Positions 1-12,324 of a stretch of 64,000 nt of DNA are shown piece after piece. A program made the position numbers and the translations under genes. Origin of the DNA: Hsuehochloa calcarea (taxonomy: Eukaryota > Streptophyta > Magnoliopsida > Poales > Poaceae); assembly GCA_036346395.1 (NCBI GenBank), contig CM070613.1, positions 25,476,818 to 25,540,817 of the forward strand, read 5' to 3'. The notes beneath the pieces are model-generated. The model searched no databases. It had not been told where the DNA came from and saw only the letters and a list, made by a program, of their open reading frames with translations. Numbering within the stretch: position 1 is the first letter of the stretch; each line of letters begins with the position of its first letter.

Positions 1-2820
1 TTCCGTGATTTATATATTGGTTTAGCCCGATAAAGTTTTTAAACCGCCTATTCACCCCCTCTAGTCGCCACCTCGGTCGTGCCTCTGCTGCCGCGACCCT
101 GGTGTCATCACGCGAATCACCTCCGTCGACGCCCACCCATCACCCGCCCTTCGCTGCCTCGCCCGTCACCTCCGCCAATCGTTACATAGGCCGCCCATCA
201 CCGCCTCTACCGGCCTCCTGGGGCCACCCATGTCGGCCTCCTCGGGACGGCTTTAGCCATAGCACGCTGCTATAAATAGCCCGACCGCCTCTCCTTCATC
301 TCCTCCCCACCTCGCCTCCTTCTCCTTCCTCAGAATCGTCGCCGAGCCGCCCCCACCTCGACCGCGCCGCCTCCTCCCCAATGGTCGCCTCGGCTTCACC
401 GCCTGCCGCCACACCCAACTCGAGGTGCCACGGGGGCCGAGGAGGCACCCCTCTCCTTCCCCACCTCCGGCGCCCTTCTCCTCCGCCTTGCCGATTTGGC
501 CGCCTCCGAGCCGCCCAGGCTCTACCTCCGGTTCCCCACCTCCGCTCGCCGCCCGCTCCCTCGTCCCCTCCTCCCCCGCGCTGCCGGTCACCGCCGCCGC
601 CCGAGCCCCTCCCCCTTCTCCCCCTGTCTCACTGCAGATGGAGAAGGCGAGGCGACCCCGAGCCCGTGGCCCCCTTTTAACCCCCCTTAGCGACCGATGG
701 GTGGGCCCGGCTAAAGTAGCCCACCTGGACCGGCGCGCGTGAACTCAGTCCATGCAATAGTGCCTGTGGACCGAGCACAGTGCACAGCCATGTGTAAGCA
801 CACGGTTTTTCCGCTTTAGTTTTCAATTGAAAATTCCGCTGGAAAGCTTCCAAAATTCATATCTCTTTCTTTATAACTCCAAAAAATTATGAATCTTTTT
901 CCTAAAATTGTCTAAATTCAAGATATTGCTAATGACACTGGTCTTGTTTAATTTAGAGTTCATTTGTTATAGGTTTGGTATTTATTTGTTCTCTTTGCTG
1001 TTGTGCCTTTGTTCGGTAGGTTCGTCCGATTAGGATTTGAAGACGCGGGTGACCTCCACTTCGATCAAGCTCAAGAATACCAAGACCCTCATGCCTTTAA
1101 CCAAGGTGAGTCGATACTTTGATCATGTTGAACTTATATTTTATACAAATTATATTCTTTTAAAATATCAAATTGCATGCTTTAGCTTCTTATACAAATG
1201 TATGTTAAATGGTCCTAAGGTAGTTAAATACCAATTCGATGATTAAATAATTACTATACCATCTCCTTGATAATTGAATTCCCCTTATCATTATCACATT
1301 AGTAATTATATGGTAACCCACTAGTTATAGGTTGTATTTAACACCATGCTAGTCTTATTTAAGTACCGGGGTATTAACTACCCCACTCATCATCCTTTAA
1401 ACATAAAAATTATTTTGGGCAGTCGTTGGGGGAAATGACTGAAATGGTTGAGATAATTTGGTTTACACTTCTCAAAACCCTAAAAACTTGCTAATACCCC
1501 ATCTGTGCGGTTGGAATGATGGATGGTATGATGTTGGGTGCTAATGTAGCCTGTGGATTTTGGAAATGTGGAATTCTGGTTGAACCACCCAGCTAATCCT
1601 AAGGACTTAATTCTGTGATGACCTCTAAATGTAAAATAGTACAACCACAAGTCTATAATGGTGGCGACCTGGTTAAATAATTTGTATCCGTTAGTACGAG
1701 TTGTGCCAGGTAGATGACTCGCGACACCGTAAGACTTCGCGGCGAAGGGGTCGGGGTGCATGGCGAATGCCGTTTGAAGGCGCAAGAGGGGGGGGGTCTG
1801 GGCAAGGGCTAACACAGGTGCGAGAACGTAACCCTCCTCAGGTGAAACCTCAACGGGTGTAACAAATACTGAAGGATGCATTGTAAAGACCTTGTGGTAA
1901 TCTCCCTTGATTCACATGTCCAAGGAAACATTTTTATATATCAAGACGATTATCTCTTATGGGTAAAGATATACAATCTCTGCAGAGAAATAAAACTGTT
2001 CGAATAGCCATGCCCACAGACACGAGTGGACATGGAAACTTACAAGAGTTAGTTCTATTTATAAAACTTTGTGGGTGGGTTGAAAAATATGAAGGGCTCA
2101 TCTAGCCCTTGTTTTGAATTTCCCCTGGGTAGTCTTACTCACTGTTGATAATAGGTGGATGTAACCATCATCAAAGATAAGCATGAGGTGGAGGTAACCT
2201 CCGCTGATATTAATATTGTACAAATAATCTCTTTAATAAAAATATGATTCAGTCAAAATGCTAAGTGCTAGGAATTTGTACTTATGATATTTAAAAATAT
2301 TGCTTTAGCAAATAAAAGAACCTGAACCATCCTTATTAAGCCTTGCATATATATTATTGCATCTGTTGTATTAGCTCACGAGCACGAACGTTGTGCTCAT
2401 CCCCGCTCTTTCCTCCAAAACCCTCAGAGGCAGAAAATCCTGAAGACTACGACTATTACGAGGAACCAAAAGTCTGAAGATCCAGAAGTTATTGAACCTT
2501 AGTTTAGTCTTTAGCTGTTCTAGTCTCACCTCAGTCTAGCTGACTCCGTCGGTGCTTGCGTGCATCCTATATTATCGGAGTTTTCGGGTAATATCGGACG
2601 CACACGGGTTTCCCCAGTCGCTTGCCTGTGGAGAGATACGCTCTCACCCCCTTTTGCTTCCGTTGTCGCTTCCGCTATTTTTTATGATGTAATTATTTGA
2701 CATGTTCGGCCTTTATTGTAAAAATTAGCCCAAAGCGGTTATGATTTTACGCCATGTATCAACTGATTCAGTGATATATCTGTAAGTGCTATCTACTAAT
2801 CCAGGGAATAACATATTATC
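1..2820. repeat. Retroelement-derived DNA, no gene
   Basis: About 1-760 is very GC-rich with C-runs and long shadow ORFs in several frames. It holds a TATA-like TATAAATAG at 271-279 followed by a pyrimidine-rich leader, as in the promoter part of a plant LTR. The string CACCCCCTCTAGTCGCC near 53-70 resembles the end of the Copia LTR seen later in this window at 14680-14697. From about 760 to 2800 the DNA is AT-rich and non-coding, with splice-donor-like and G-rich stretches. I infer a non-autonomous LTR retroelement or fragments of one; part of 1400-2100 resembles, in reverse orientation, 58380-58560. Family and exact ends cannot be set from this sequence alone. Confidence 0.45.
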
Positions 2821-2869
2821 TTTCACAGAGGATTCAGGATTAAAAAATCCAGATCCAACGCTATTACAC

Positions 2870-5000
2870 TAGAGGTGAGGCTAAGGTGCCAATCCAAGAC
2901 ATAGGATCCAAGACATAGGAAAAGGAAAAGAAACTGTTTCTTCTTTTTTTCTTTTCTTTTTTCCCGGCACAGTTTAAGACATGGATTTGCAAGTCCGGCA
3001 CGCGGCACCGGAGGAGGCAAGGTCACCGGTGCCTTGCCGGGAGCCCACCACCGCCGCCCTCGCGGATGAAGCCATTTCTTTCGGGTCCATCACGTGTATT
3101 GTCCGCTGCTTTTTCGCTGCCAAAAAGGAAACATGAAATAAGAATAGTTGACTACCTTCGTTTATCTATTTCTGTTGGGTCATCCTTGACATATTGCATT
3201 TTACATATGACCGCTTGTCATTTTTCTTCCTACACTAGTAGTGTTAATATTTCTTTTAAGGGAACTAGTAGTGTCAATTGTAACAGTTAAAAAACATTCT
3301 AAAGACTTCAGATGGGAAGCCAACAGTTTGTTACATTTACCAGTATGTTCTTACAATGTAGGCGAATAATAATTTACCATTTTGATAAGCCAGATAATTC
3401 TCTTGGAGCCTCTTCCTTCATCTGGGGTCCATGCTGACAGAGCCGGTTCTATTTTAAACAAAATGCTGTGCACAAGGCCTGTTTGATAGCAATGGAGACT
3501 ATAAAAAAAAAGGAGAAAGATCTGGTTATATAGTCTTACAGCTGGAGCAGAGGATGAAGTAGTAGAATGGTTGCTGTTGTTGATCTGCCTGGCAATTTGA
3601 TATGCTGGTGCAGGGCTCGATCTACGCTTTGCCTCCATTGTCGACTCAATCCCATTATAAATCCTCTCTGAGCTTGAACTATCTAAATTTTCAGAAACAG
3701 AAGAACATATCTCGGTAAGTGCATTATTATGGGTACTAAAAACGATGAAAGCTAAAATACAATGTCCTTTGGAAGATATTTGTCACACTCACTGTGCCTC
3801 TGTGGGCTAGGGGAATACTTGAACTCTGAAACCTGGAAGGTTGCGTCAGCATTCAGCAAGGCAGGTGTCATTGTTACTGAGTTTACAGCCAAAGAAGAGA
3901 AAGTTAAAAGTATAGTAAGGTCTATTAAAATACAAACAGAGGTGTCATTATAACTAACAACTAATGAGAAAAGCATGGAAAATTACTTTGTCAGAACTGT
4001 GATTGCTTGGTAGTAAACTACAGAGGAATAATTGAGAGGAGAATATTCTGGGCACAATACTTGTTATCGAAAAGAAACTTTCTACAGACAAGGGAATCAT
4101 ACAAGAAGATCGTGGTGTAGTTGTTTAGAGCCATTTATAAACAAGGACTGTTACCTGTTAAACAAGGAAACGGATATCGCAGGCCATTCACTTGCCGGTC
4201 GATATCCGTCTCCTGCACGAACACGAACACAGTTAACACAGACTTGAGGCTTTTACCCTCCTCCTCCGTGGCTGCTCAGATAGGCAACCGGACCAATCTC
4301 TCCTCTCCTTTCGTAAGACAAAACAAAAGTGACGTAAAATAAGCGTAAAAAGATTGACCTGGAGCGCCTTGTACGTGATGTCCATGTCTGCCAGGCTCTG
4401 CCGCAAGCTCAACACCTCGTCCTCCAACTGCGATAAGACTGTGAAAAAGCTGAACTTTTTGAGCGAATTTGTGTTGCGAGGCGGTAAAAATGGCTTCTTT
4501 AGGGACCTGGTCGGGGTCTTCCAAGATCTTGATGGCCAAGATCTTGCTCTCCAGGCCGAGCTCGCCGTCGCCGGCGTCTCCGAGCTCCCTGCCTCGCCCA
4601 TGCCATCAGCGTCCGCGTCACCCTCCGCCTCCGGCGAGGCCGGGGCCGGGGTATCCTTCTCCGCCACAGCCGCCGCAGGCGGCTGCGGTGGCGCGTCGCA
4701 ATTGCTGCAGCTGCCCCCGGCGTAGAGCCGCTCGACCATGCCGTCACCCGAATCCAGCGCGGAGTCGACCAGCTCCCACACGTCGCTCCCGCCCCCGAAG
4801 GCGGTGAGCTCCCGGCGGTCGGAACGAGCGCTGTGCTTACCTGGCACTTGGGCTTGGTGTAGAAGAAGAGGAGAGGGGAAATGCTAGGGGAGGGCGCTAG
4901 ATGACTGCGACGTCCAAGCGACGGGGCGCTAGATGACTGCGACGGGGCGCCAGCGCCAGAGCGGCGTGTCACCAGGGTCCAGGAGCAGGGGCATGTCGCT
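2870..5000. repeat. Segmental direct duplication, left copy
   Basis: This stretch matches about 6680-9480 in the same orientation with short runs of near identity, for example around 2980-3060 versus 6770-6850 and 3500-3950 versus 7600-8050. Relative to the right copy it lacks about 290 bp (equivalent to 7245-7538) and about 390 bp (equivalent to 8297-8680), which removes coding exons. The right copy keeps the full gene, so deletions in this copy are the simpler reading. Confidence 0.85.
3340..4850 (-). pseudogene. Decayed copy of the Mediator-26-like gene
   Basis: Compared with the copy at 7171-9411, the first-exon equivalent (about 4449-4840) starts differently and loses the frame after the acidic segment GDADADGMGEA, so the reading turns from EELGDAG to SSETPAT. 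The short second exon (LEDEV...SLADMDITYKALQ) is still readable at about 4364-4432. The third-exon equivalent keeps ETDI but breaks within the TFIIS-N core at about 4150-4200. The exon encoding KWKEIVDNWVRLHN is deleted, and most of the C-terminal coiled-coil exon is missing at about 3415. The FQVSEFKYSPSPQRHS and MEAKRRSSPAPAYQIARQ segments survive at 3765-3900 and 3570-3640. I infer a non-functional gene copy; a transcript is possible but not a full TFIIS-N domain. Confidence 0.8.
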
Positions 5001-5159
5001 GGAGGGAGAGAAAGCAGTGGCGATGCCGTCGAGAGGGAGAGAAGACAGGCTGTTGAGCCAAGGTTGACCGAAGAGAATGGTGAGGTTGCAACATAATGTG
5101 GCCCAAGCTGACTTGGCCAGAGGAACAGGAGTGAGGAAAAAGAAAATAGAAAATGGAAG

Positions 5160-6389
5160 CAATATTACATAGCTTGATTTTTTTAGAGTGTGCTTTCATT
5201 AGAGAAATTGGAATTTGGCATTGCTCAAATGATTCACTTGTACACGATGTTTTCGTTAGCTTTGCTTTTACAGTATCAGTTTTTAGGGGTTTTGTTTTTC
5301 ACCACCAGCTAGAAAAAGAAAATGCAGTTTAAATAACTCCAAAAAGTAGGGCAAAAAGGATAGCAATAGATAGCACATAATTTTTTTTAAAAAAAAATTA
5401 TGTATTTTTGTCTTCGGGAACTTTTGCGGTGTTACATTTTAAAACTACCCAGTTACGGAGTAGCATTTGACAACCCCTAAATGTACTATTATACATTTAG
5501 GAAATCATGTTTATCTTAGGTCTAAGGATTATATATCATTATTTTTTGAGACCAACTGATGACACGTAAAACCATAACAATCTCAATAGTGTCCCAAGTT
5601 AGATCAATCTAACACCATATTCTAACATGTGTTCATATTATTGATTTGATATCCCATATCGATGACCGGTGAAACATGACCATCAATCAATACACGTGCT
5701 GGTCGATAAGTCACTTGTGTTCCTATCAGTGACATCTGACCATAGATACATTTAGAATGATATCATATAAGTTAAAAAGCTTTACTAATAAATCACGCAC
5801 TTGTTAATCTTTATAAATGATAATTTATCGAGGAACGTAATATTTATTCTATAATTCATAAATATAGATATGATACAATCATCTCCTTAATTATCTCTAA
5901 AGTATAACACCAACAATAATATCATCCCTCGATTTGTACTTCCATTTATATTTGTAAGGGATGAGATGGTGATAAATCAACCCATTTCATTCCTGGTTAA
6001 GCGAGGTAGGTTCGAAGTTCGGATGAGTACTAGCGAGCTTGAGGCTGTGGCACAGGGCAGCTGAGGTACTAATTAGCGAGCTCTGAGTTATAGAAAGGTC
6101 ACTTTCTCCTCTCGTCCCTGTGATCGCCTTGGGGAAAAAGCACAACACGAACTCCATCATCAAGATCCAACAAGAAGCTGCTCCTACCAAGCAAACTCCT
6201 CTTAATTTTTCCTCCCTCTTCTGATGACCAGACAAACTATCCGGCTGCTGTTTGTACTCTGCATTGTCGCATTAGCGTACAGATGCGCGAAGTCGACTTT
6301 CGCACTGGGCATAAATGATTTTTTTGGCATGGTGGGGGCAAAGCAGAAGTCCAGAACAGGAATATAGGATAAGATACCATGGTTTGCCA
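5160..6389. other. AT-rich spacer with a truncated Copia LTR
   Basis: No gene was recognised. Bases about 5447-5925 are a diverged copy of 27570-28003, which is the 5' part of a minus-oriented Copia LTR beginning TGTTGGTG. Here the same start is seen on the minus strand near 5925, and the piece stops near 5447. Short ORFs at 5987-6235 have no recognisable motif. Confidence 0.5.
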
Positions 6390-6512
6390 TGGAAATAAAT
6401 TCTATGGGGAGATGAGGCTCCTCCCCCACCACCTGTTCCCTCTCTCTTCCGGATCCAATGGTGGTGGGGAGGAGGGCCTCACGGAGACCCTCCCTCGTAG
6501 AATTTATTTCCC
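6390..6512. mobile_element. Short hairpin element (MITE-like)
   Basis: The left arm at 6391-6404 (GGAAATAAATTCTA) and the right arm at 6498-6511 are perfect inverted repeats. The inverted similarity continues inward through GAGGCTCCTCCCCCACCACC against its partner, leaving a loop of about 26 bases. The heptamer TTTGCCA lies one base outside each arm (6383-6389 and 6513-6519) and fits a target-site duplication. This could be a tiny DNA transposon derivative or a hairpin-RNA locus; no known family is claimed. Confidence 0.6.
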
Positions 6513-6679
6513 TTTGCCACTCCCATGTGCAGTCTGCTGACCTGGGCGCAACTAGATGACTAGAACAACCAAAGCATAATGATGAACAAACAAGCAGCAG
6601 CAATGGCAGCAGCTTTAATTTCTATTTCTCCTGAGGAAGAAAAAACATAAGCATCATTCTTATGTGTCTGGCAATATTA

Positions 6680-9480
6680 CACTGGAGGTGAGGCTAGGGC
6701 GCCTATCCAAGGCATAGGAAAAGGAAAAGAAAGTGTTTCTTTCTTTTTCTTTTCTTTTTTCCGGTGCAGTTTAAGACATGGATTTGTAAGTCCGGCACGC
6801 GGCACCGGAGGAGGCAAGGTCACCGGTGCCTTGCCGGGAGCCCACCACCACCGCCCTTGCGGATGAAGCCATTTCTGCTTTTCGGTTTCGGTATGTCGTT
6901 GATGTCCATCACCTGTATTGTCCGCTGCTTTTTCGCTGCCAAAAAGGAAACATGAAATAAGAATAGTTGACTACCTTCGTTTATCTCTTTCTGTTGGGTC
7001 ATCCTTGACGTATTGCATTTTACATATGACCGCTTGTCATTTTGCTTCCTACACTAGTAGTGTTAATAGTTTTTTTTAAGGGAACTAGTAGTGTCAATTG
7101 TAACAGTTAAAAAACATTCTAAAGACTTCAGATGGGAAGCCAACAGTTTGTTACATTTACCAGTATGTTCTTACAATGTAGGCGAATAATAATTTAGTAA
7201 TTTACCATTTTGTGCTTCCTGATAATTCTCTTGGAGCCTCTTCCTTGCAGAATCCAGCCTATCAAGGTCCAGAAGACTGTCCTTCTGCTCCCTCATCGTC
7301 TTCTACATCGAAAACTCAAAATCATTCTCACAGATTCGCATCTATCTAAGAAAACACCCACACTCCTTTTTACAGTTGCAAAGAAGTAAAAAGTTTCCGA
7401 TTTCGCAATAACTGTAATTCTTTTGTTCACAGAAAGTGGAACATAAAACCTTTTTTTTTTGTTTGCAAAGTTGCACGATTAGACACCATTGTGCAATAAG
7501 TAGTGACAAGTGAGGCAAAATAGGTCAAAAGATGCTACATCTGGGGTCCATGCTGGTAGAGCCGGTTCTACTTTAAACAAAATGCTGGTCTGTTTGATAG
7601 CAATGGAGACTATAAAAAAAAGGAGAAAGATCTGGTTATATAGCCTTACAGCTGGAGCAGAGGATGAAGTAGTAGAATGGTTGCTGTTGTTGATCTGCCT
7701 GGCAATTTGATATGCTGGTGCAGGGCTCGATCTACGCTTTGCCTCCATTGTCGACTCAATCCCATTATAAATCCTCTCTGAGCTTGAACTATCTAAATTT
7801 TCAGAAACAGAAGAACATATCTCGGTAAGTACATTATTATGGGTACTAAAAACGATGAAAGCTAAAATACAATGTCCTTTGGAAGATATTTATCACACTC
7901 ACTGTGCCTCTGTGGGCTAGGGGAATACTTGAACTCTGAAACCTGGAAGGTTGCGTCAGCATTCAACAAGGCAGGTGTCATTGTTACAGAGTTTACAGCC
8001 AAAGAAGAGAAGTTAAAAGTATAATAAGGTCTATTAAAATACAAACAGAGGTGTCATTATAACTAACAACTAATGGTTTTGCATAAACTCTTAGTCTGCT
8101 CAGCATGAGAAAAGCATGGAAAATTACTTTGTCAGAACTGTGATTGCTTGGTAGTAAATTATAGAGGAATAATTGAGAGGGGAATATTCTGGACACAATA
8201 CTTGTTATCGAAAAGAAACTTTCTACAGACAAGGGAATCATACAAGAAGATCGTGGTGTAGTTGTTTAGAGCCATTTATAAACAAGGACTGTTACCTGAG
8301 CGCTTTGGTGGTTTTTTACTTGGATTTTCTCAGGGGAGTCGCCATCAGCTGCCATTCATTTTCACCCATTTAGAATTATCAAAACCAGGAAAAAAATACA
8401 AAAATCATGAGCCAGAGACAAGGTAATATTTTGCACAGTGACATACTGATGATCGAGCTGCCGCCGTCACAGCTGGAATTGTGTAGGCGCACCCAGTTGT
8501 CCACTATCTCCTTCCACTTTCTTCAAGTTGCAAGCAACACCGAATTCCACAAATAAAAAAAGGACAATTAAACCGCATATTCCAACCAGAACAATATTGA
8601 CTACTTAAGCAACAGTGTTCGTGTTCATCATCTTCTTCTTCACCTGATGAGCTGCTTTACCAGTCGCCGGACTTCGCCTGAGGGGTGCTTGCGCAGGCCA
8701 TTCACATGCCGGCCGATGTCCGTCTCCTGCACGAACACAATTAACACAGACTTGAGGCTTTTACCCTCCTCCGTGGCTGCTCAGATAAGCAACCGGACTA
8801 ATCTCTCCTCTCCTTTCGTAAGACAAAACAAAAGCGACGTAAAATAAGCGTAAAAAGATTGACCTGGAGCGCCTTGTACGTGATGTCCATGTCTGCCAGG
8901 CTCTGCAGCAAGCTCACCACCTCGTCCTCCAACTGCGACAAAACAACACGAACGTGCAGTCCGTGTGAAAAAGCTGAACTTTTTGAGCGAATTTGTGTTG
9001 CGAAGGGGTAAAAATGGCTTCTTTAAGGACCTGGTCGGGGTCTTCCAAGAAGTCCTTGATGGCCAGGATCTTGCTCTCCTGGCCGAGCTCGCCGTCGCCG
9101 GCGTCTCCGAGCTCCTCTGCCTCGCCCATGCCATCAGCGTCCGCGTCACCCTCCGCTTCCGGCGAGGCCGGGACCGGGGACGGGGTATCCTTCTCCGCCA
9201 CAGCCACGGTAGGCGGCGGCGGCGGCGCGTCGCAGTTGCTGCAGCTGCCCCCGGCGTAGAGCCGCTCGACGATGCCGTCACGGCGCGCCCGCAGCTCGTC
9301 GGGTCGGTCCCGCGCCGCCAAAGCCAGCGCGGCGTAGACCAGCTCCCACACGTCGCTCCCGCCCCCGAAGGCGGCGAGCGCGCGGCGGAGGCGCTCGTCC
9401 CGACCCATCATCGTCCGGCGACCCGCCGGTACCGGATCTTGAAACCCAGGCCACAAGACCCGACAGCCAGAATCCAACAC
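6680..9480. repeat. Segmental direct duplication, right copy
   Basis: This is the second, more complete copy of the 2870-5000 unit, with the same gene orientation. Homology starts near ATTACACT at about 6677 and runs through the first exon of the Mediator-26-like gene. The two deletions that define the left copy are filled here, and both filled stretches contain coding exons. Confidence 0.85.
7171..9411 (-). CDS. Mediator subunit 26-like protein, TFIIS N-terminal domain
   Basis: A nuclear transcription-elongation or Mediator type protein is inferred from a split TFIIS N-terminal (LW) domain. Exons read 9411-8980, 8932-8864, 8726-8644, 8520-8447, about 8040-7871 (5' edge uncertain), 7820-7650 and 7302-7171, with a TAA stop at 7173-7171. 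Exon 1 carries FGGGSDVWELV, RARRDGIVERLY, an acidic linker and IKDFLEDPDQ. Exon 2 has SLADMDITYKAL, exon 3 ETDIGRHVNGLRKHPSGEV and exon 4 KWKEIVDNWVRLHN, which together form the LW-domain helices. Later exons give FKYSPSPQ, STMEAKRRSSPAPAYQIARQ and a basic coiled coil (LDRLDSARKRLQENYQ). Plant MED26 proteins share this order. The first ATG pair (9411/9408) is the chosen start. Donor GTTCAG after exon 1 is weak. One decayed copy lies 4 kb away. Confidence 0.8.
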
Positions 9481-11040
9481 AGACCTCCCCGCCCCCCGCG
9501 ACAGACTCTACGCGGCCAACCTCCTCATCCCCGCCTCCAGTCCGGGGCGCGCCCGTGTCGGCGGCGCGGATCGTCAGAGGAGGACGGCCGCGGGATTCGG
9601 ATGGTTGGGTAGGACGTAGGACCCGGTTAGCTATCGACGAGACCCGTTAAGGCGACTGTGGAGAGATGATAATCGTATGGATCCGAAATTAGTACCAGAA
9701 GAAAGAAAGAAAAAGAGGAAAAAAATCCGGCTATATTCCTGTGGCTGGATTTGGTTGTGCTTCGGTTGGGTTTTCCTCTTGCGATGCTCACCAGTGAGTG
9801 CTTTCTGCTTGGCCCCATGGATCCTTAACTCTTTTGGGAAGTGACCAAAATAGCCTCGAAAGGGGAGGGGGGGTTCAGAGTTGGTCAGATGTCGGGTCGG
9901 TTCGAGATACGACACTGTTAGTCCGACTCAGATATAGCACGACCCGCACTGGCCAGGGCTTGCATGCTTGATCCTTTTAGTTTGGAGTAACTAATTGCAA
10001 GTTGTAGCCAATGGATGGTTCCAAGATCCGTGCATGTATTACACACCATAGTAAGCAGAGCTTGACAAAGAAATTAAGAGGATGCTGCTTGTGTCGATAA
10101 ATCATCAACTCTACAAAAATAAGGTACAAATTGATGGTATAGAGAGGGGCAAAGTAATGGATTTTCTTTCGAGAGGTAATATGATTTACTACATTATTAG
10201 TCCGGTCGGGTTTAAAATGTGTTTTGAGGGGTACGAATATGTTGAGGAACCGTCACTGGTGAGTCCAGTCCGAGCGATTACCTCGTAGACAAACTCAGAA
10301 TCGTAAGAACAAGGTAAGAACGCAAGAACATAATAATAGATTGAATACAGATATATGAGGGAACTTCTGGCTTATCTTTATTGTTCTTCTGAAAACTATC
10401 GTACAATGATAGGAGTTCTCCTCCTTTATATAGGCTACTGGATGGATGACGAATCTAACCTGGATCAGGACTCCGATCTAGATCCGATTTCTTAACAGAA
10501 TATACATCATGATGGAGTCTGTCTCCTAGATGCACCATAAAGAGAAGGATGCGATTGCCATATGTGATTGAATGACTTATGGCCACATCATATGCGAGGA
10601 TCAAAAGCGCATGTATTTTTTTAAAAAAATCAGTAAAATACAATTGTAGATAAAAAGCTGCTCGGTCGGTCCAAGGTTTGGCCTATGGCCAGCTCGCCCC
10701 TGTATACACGGGACCAAACAAATAAATACACCGGGCCAAATATATAGCAATGCATCTTGAGTGTTGATAATTAAGAGAAACACAAGCTTTTGGCTGAATC
10801 AAACATACACGTAGTGTGTCATATGCGCCCATTTAATTTGCAAGTTTGTGTGTGCAAATTTGATCATGTGTTTACACTCTGAAAAAAAGAGCAAATATAT
10901 GACTATATTTATGTGATATTCGCGAAGCATCAAGTCTATATTTATATGATATTCGTGATGAAGGGATATAGATAGGCTACACTAGTTGACAATTCAAAAA
11001 TTCTACACTATACGCATGGTGTAGTACAAGAAAACTTGGA
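9412..11040. other. Spacer without a recognised gene
   Basis: This holds the upstream region of the Mediator-26-like gene (about 9412-9620, GC-rich) and then AT-rich DNA. Bases about 10280-10500 include the low-complexity stretch AAGAACAAGGTAAGAACGCA and a TATATAGG motif, which might be part of a reverse-oriented LTR. The ORFs at 9627-9915 and 10082-10288 show no motif I recognise. Confidence 0.4.
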
Positions 11041-11945
11041 GCAGCCTGATACAACGTCGAGCACGTCGATGTAGTGGTCGTAGTCGATCGTTCAACATCC
11101 TCAACACTCATTGTCTCCTCCAACAACCTATCATGTTCCTTACGTAGGTCGTGGATCGTCCTCGATCAGCGCTGCAGCAACCACAGCAACGCCTCTACGG
11201 TATCCACACGTAACATTGTACGCCGGTGTGCTAGCACCAATGCACACGGTAGGGCATCCACACGTCCAGGGATGGAATATGGTGGTTAGGGTTTCGGTGG
11301 CGCAACTCTGAACATCCTAATAGCTCCATGCATCCTCTTATAGTAGAGCCCATAATGGATCCTATCCGAGCTCGTTTGTTCCAACTCATTAAGTGTGCGA
11401 CCCAATAAGTTCATACGTAATCGGTTGTGATTTAAAAACTCCTTTCTGACCACAAGTTGTTAGCGGTTCCTAGCAGGACATAACAATTCCCTAATACACA
11501 TAAATATTATATCGGACGAACCTTATGCAATATGATATGCGACCATGTCTTTATCACTCACGACCAACTCACGTCTCCATACGACCAGTTCGTAACATCT
11601 TACGACCAGTTCGTCGAGTAGTTAGTAATCATGTATGATCAGCTTACGACCAGTCTGTATCTCCATACGACTAGTTCGTATTTGGTTGGATTGAATGACT
11701 TGTTTGTTTATTCTCCTTTCACCTCACGATATCTGGTTTAACTCCAGGTGAAATATGTGCCATCCATGGATTGTTCAATACATTTTCGATCTAGTGATGG
11801 ATAACTTCATGTGGTCGACTCTTCAACCACTAGTGGCATTACCATGCACTTTCTTTATCCGACCACATCTAGGGGCCCATAGACATCTCTCATGTTATGT
11901 TAGGAGGGGCAAATCCCATATCTGACCAGTCACACCCTCCGCATG
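11041..11945 (-). mobile_element. Copia LTR of BARE/RIRE1 type, downstream part (split by hAT)
   Basis: Read on the minus strand this continues the LTR that starts at 28003. It contains ATATGGGATTTGCCCCTCCT near 11900-11925 and a TATAAGAGG promoter-like motif near 11335, both typical of BARE-, WIS- and RIRE1-like Copia LTRs from my knowledge of those families. The hAT element at 11946-27526 interrupts it. The left end is not defined; 11041 is only an estimate. It could be a solo LTR or part of a larger decayed element. Confidence 0.5.
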
Positions 11946-12324
11946 TAGGTGTGAAAACGGATCGAATAGTTTTTGACCGATCCGGACAGAAACGAATTTG
12001 AATGGTCTCGAATCAGAAACAAATTCAGATTTTTTTATCGGAAACGAATACGAATACAGTAGTCCCGTTATTCGTTGAATACGAATACATATTATCCAGA
12101 TAATACAAGGCTGGATATTCGAAATGTTAGCCCAATAGCCCACTGGCTCATCAGTCCATCACTCTCGCTCGTCGCTCCACTAGGGTTTGTACATGCGCTG
12201 TTACACACTCGGAGTCAACACTCACGCAAGTCTCAACTCTCAAGCCGAAAGGCTTCTGGCCGCCCTGGCCTCGCTGCCGACCACCTCACCATCCTTCGCC
12301 AGCTCCCCCCTCACGGCCCCAGTG

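Noticed and set aside
253..742. Overlapping Pro-, Arg- and Gly-rich ORFs on both strands
   Set aside because: They arise from a C-rich stretch in all frames, have no domain and lie behind an LTR-like TATA box.
1480..1881. 133-codon minus-strand ORF
   Set aside because: No recognisable motif, and it lies in retroelement-like non-coding DNA.
6202..6603. 133-codon minus-strand ORF
   Set aside because: It reads through both arms of the hairpin element at 6390-6512, which explains its middle part; the ends have no motif.
8965..9612. 215-codon plus-strand ORF
   Set aside because: Antisense shadow of the first exon of the Mediator-26-like gene.
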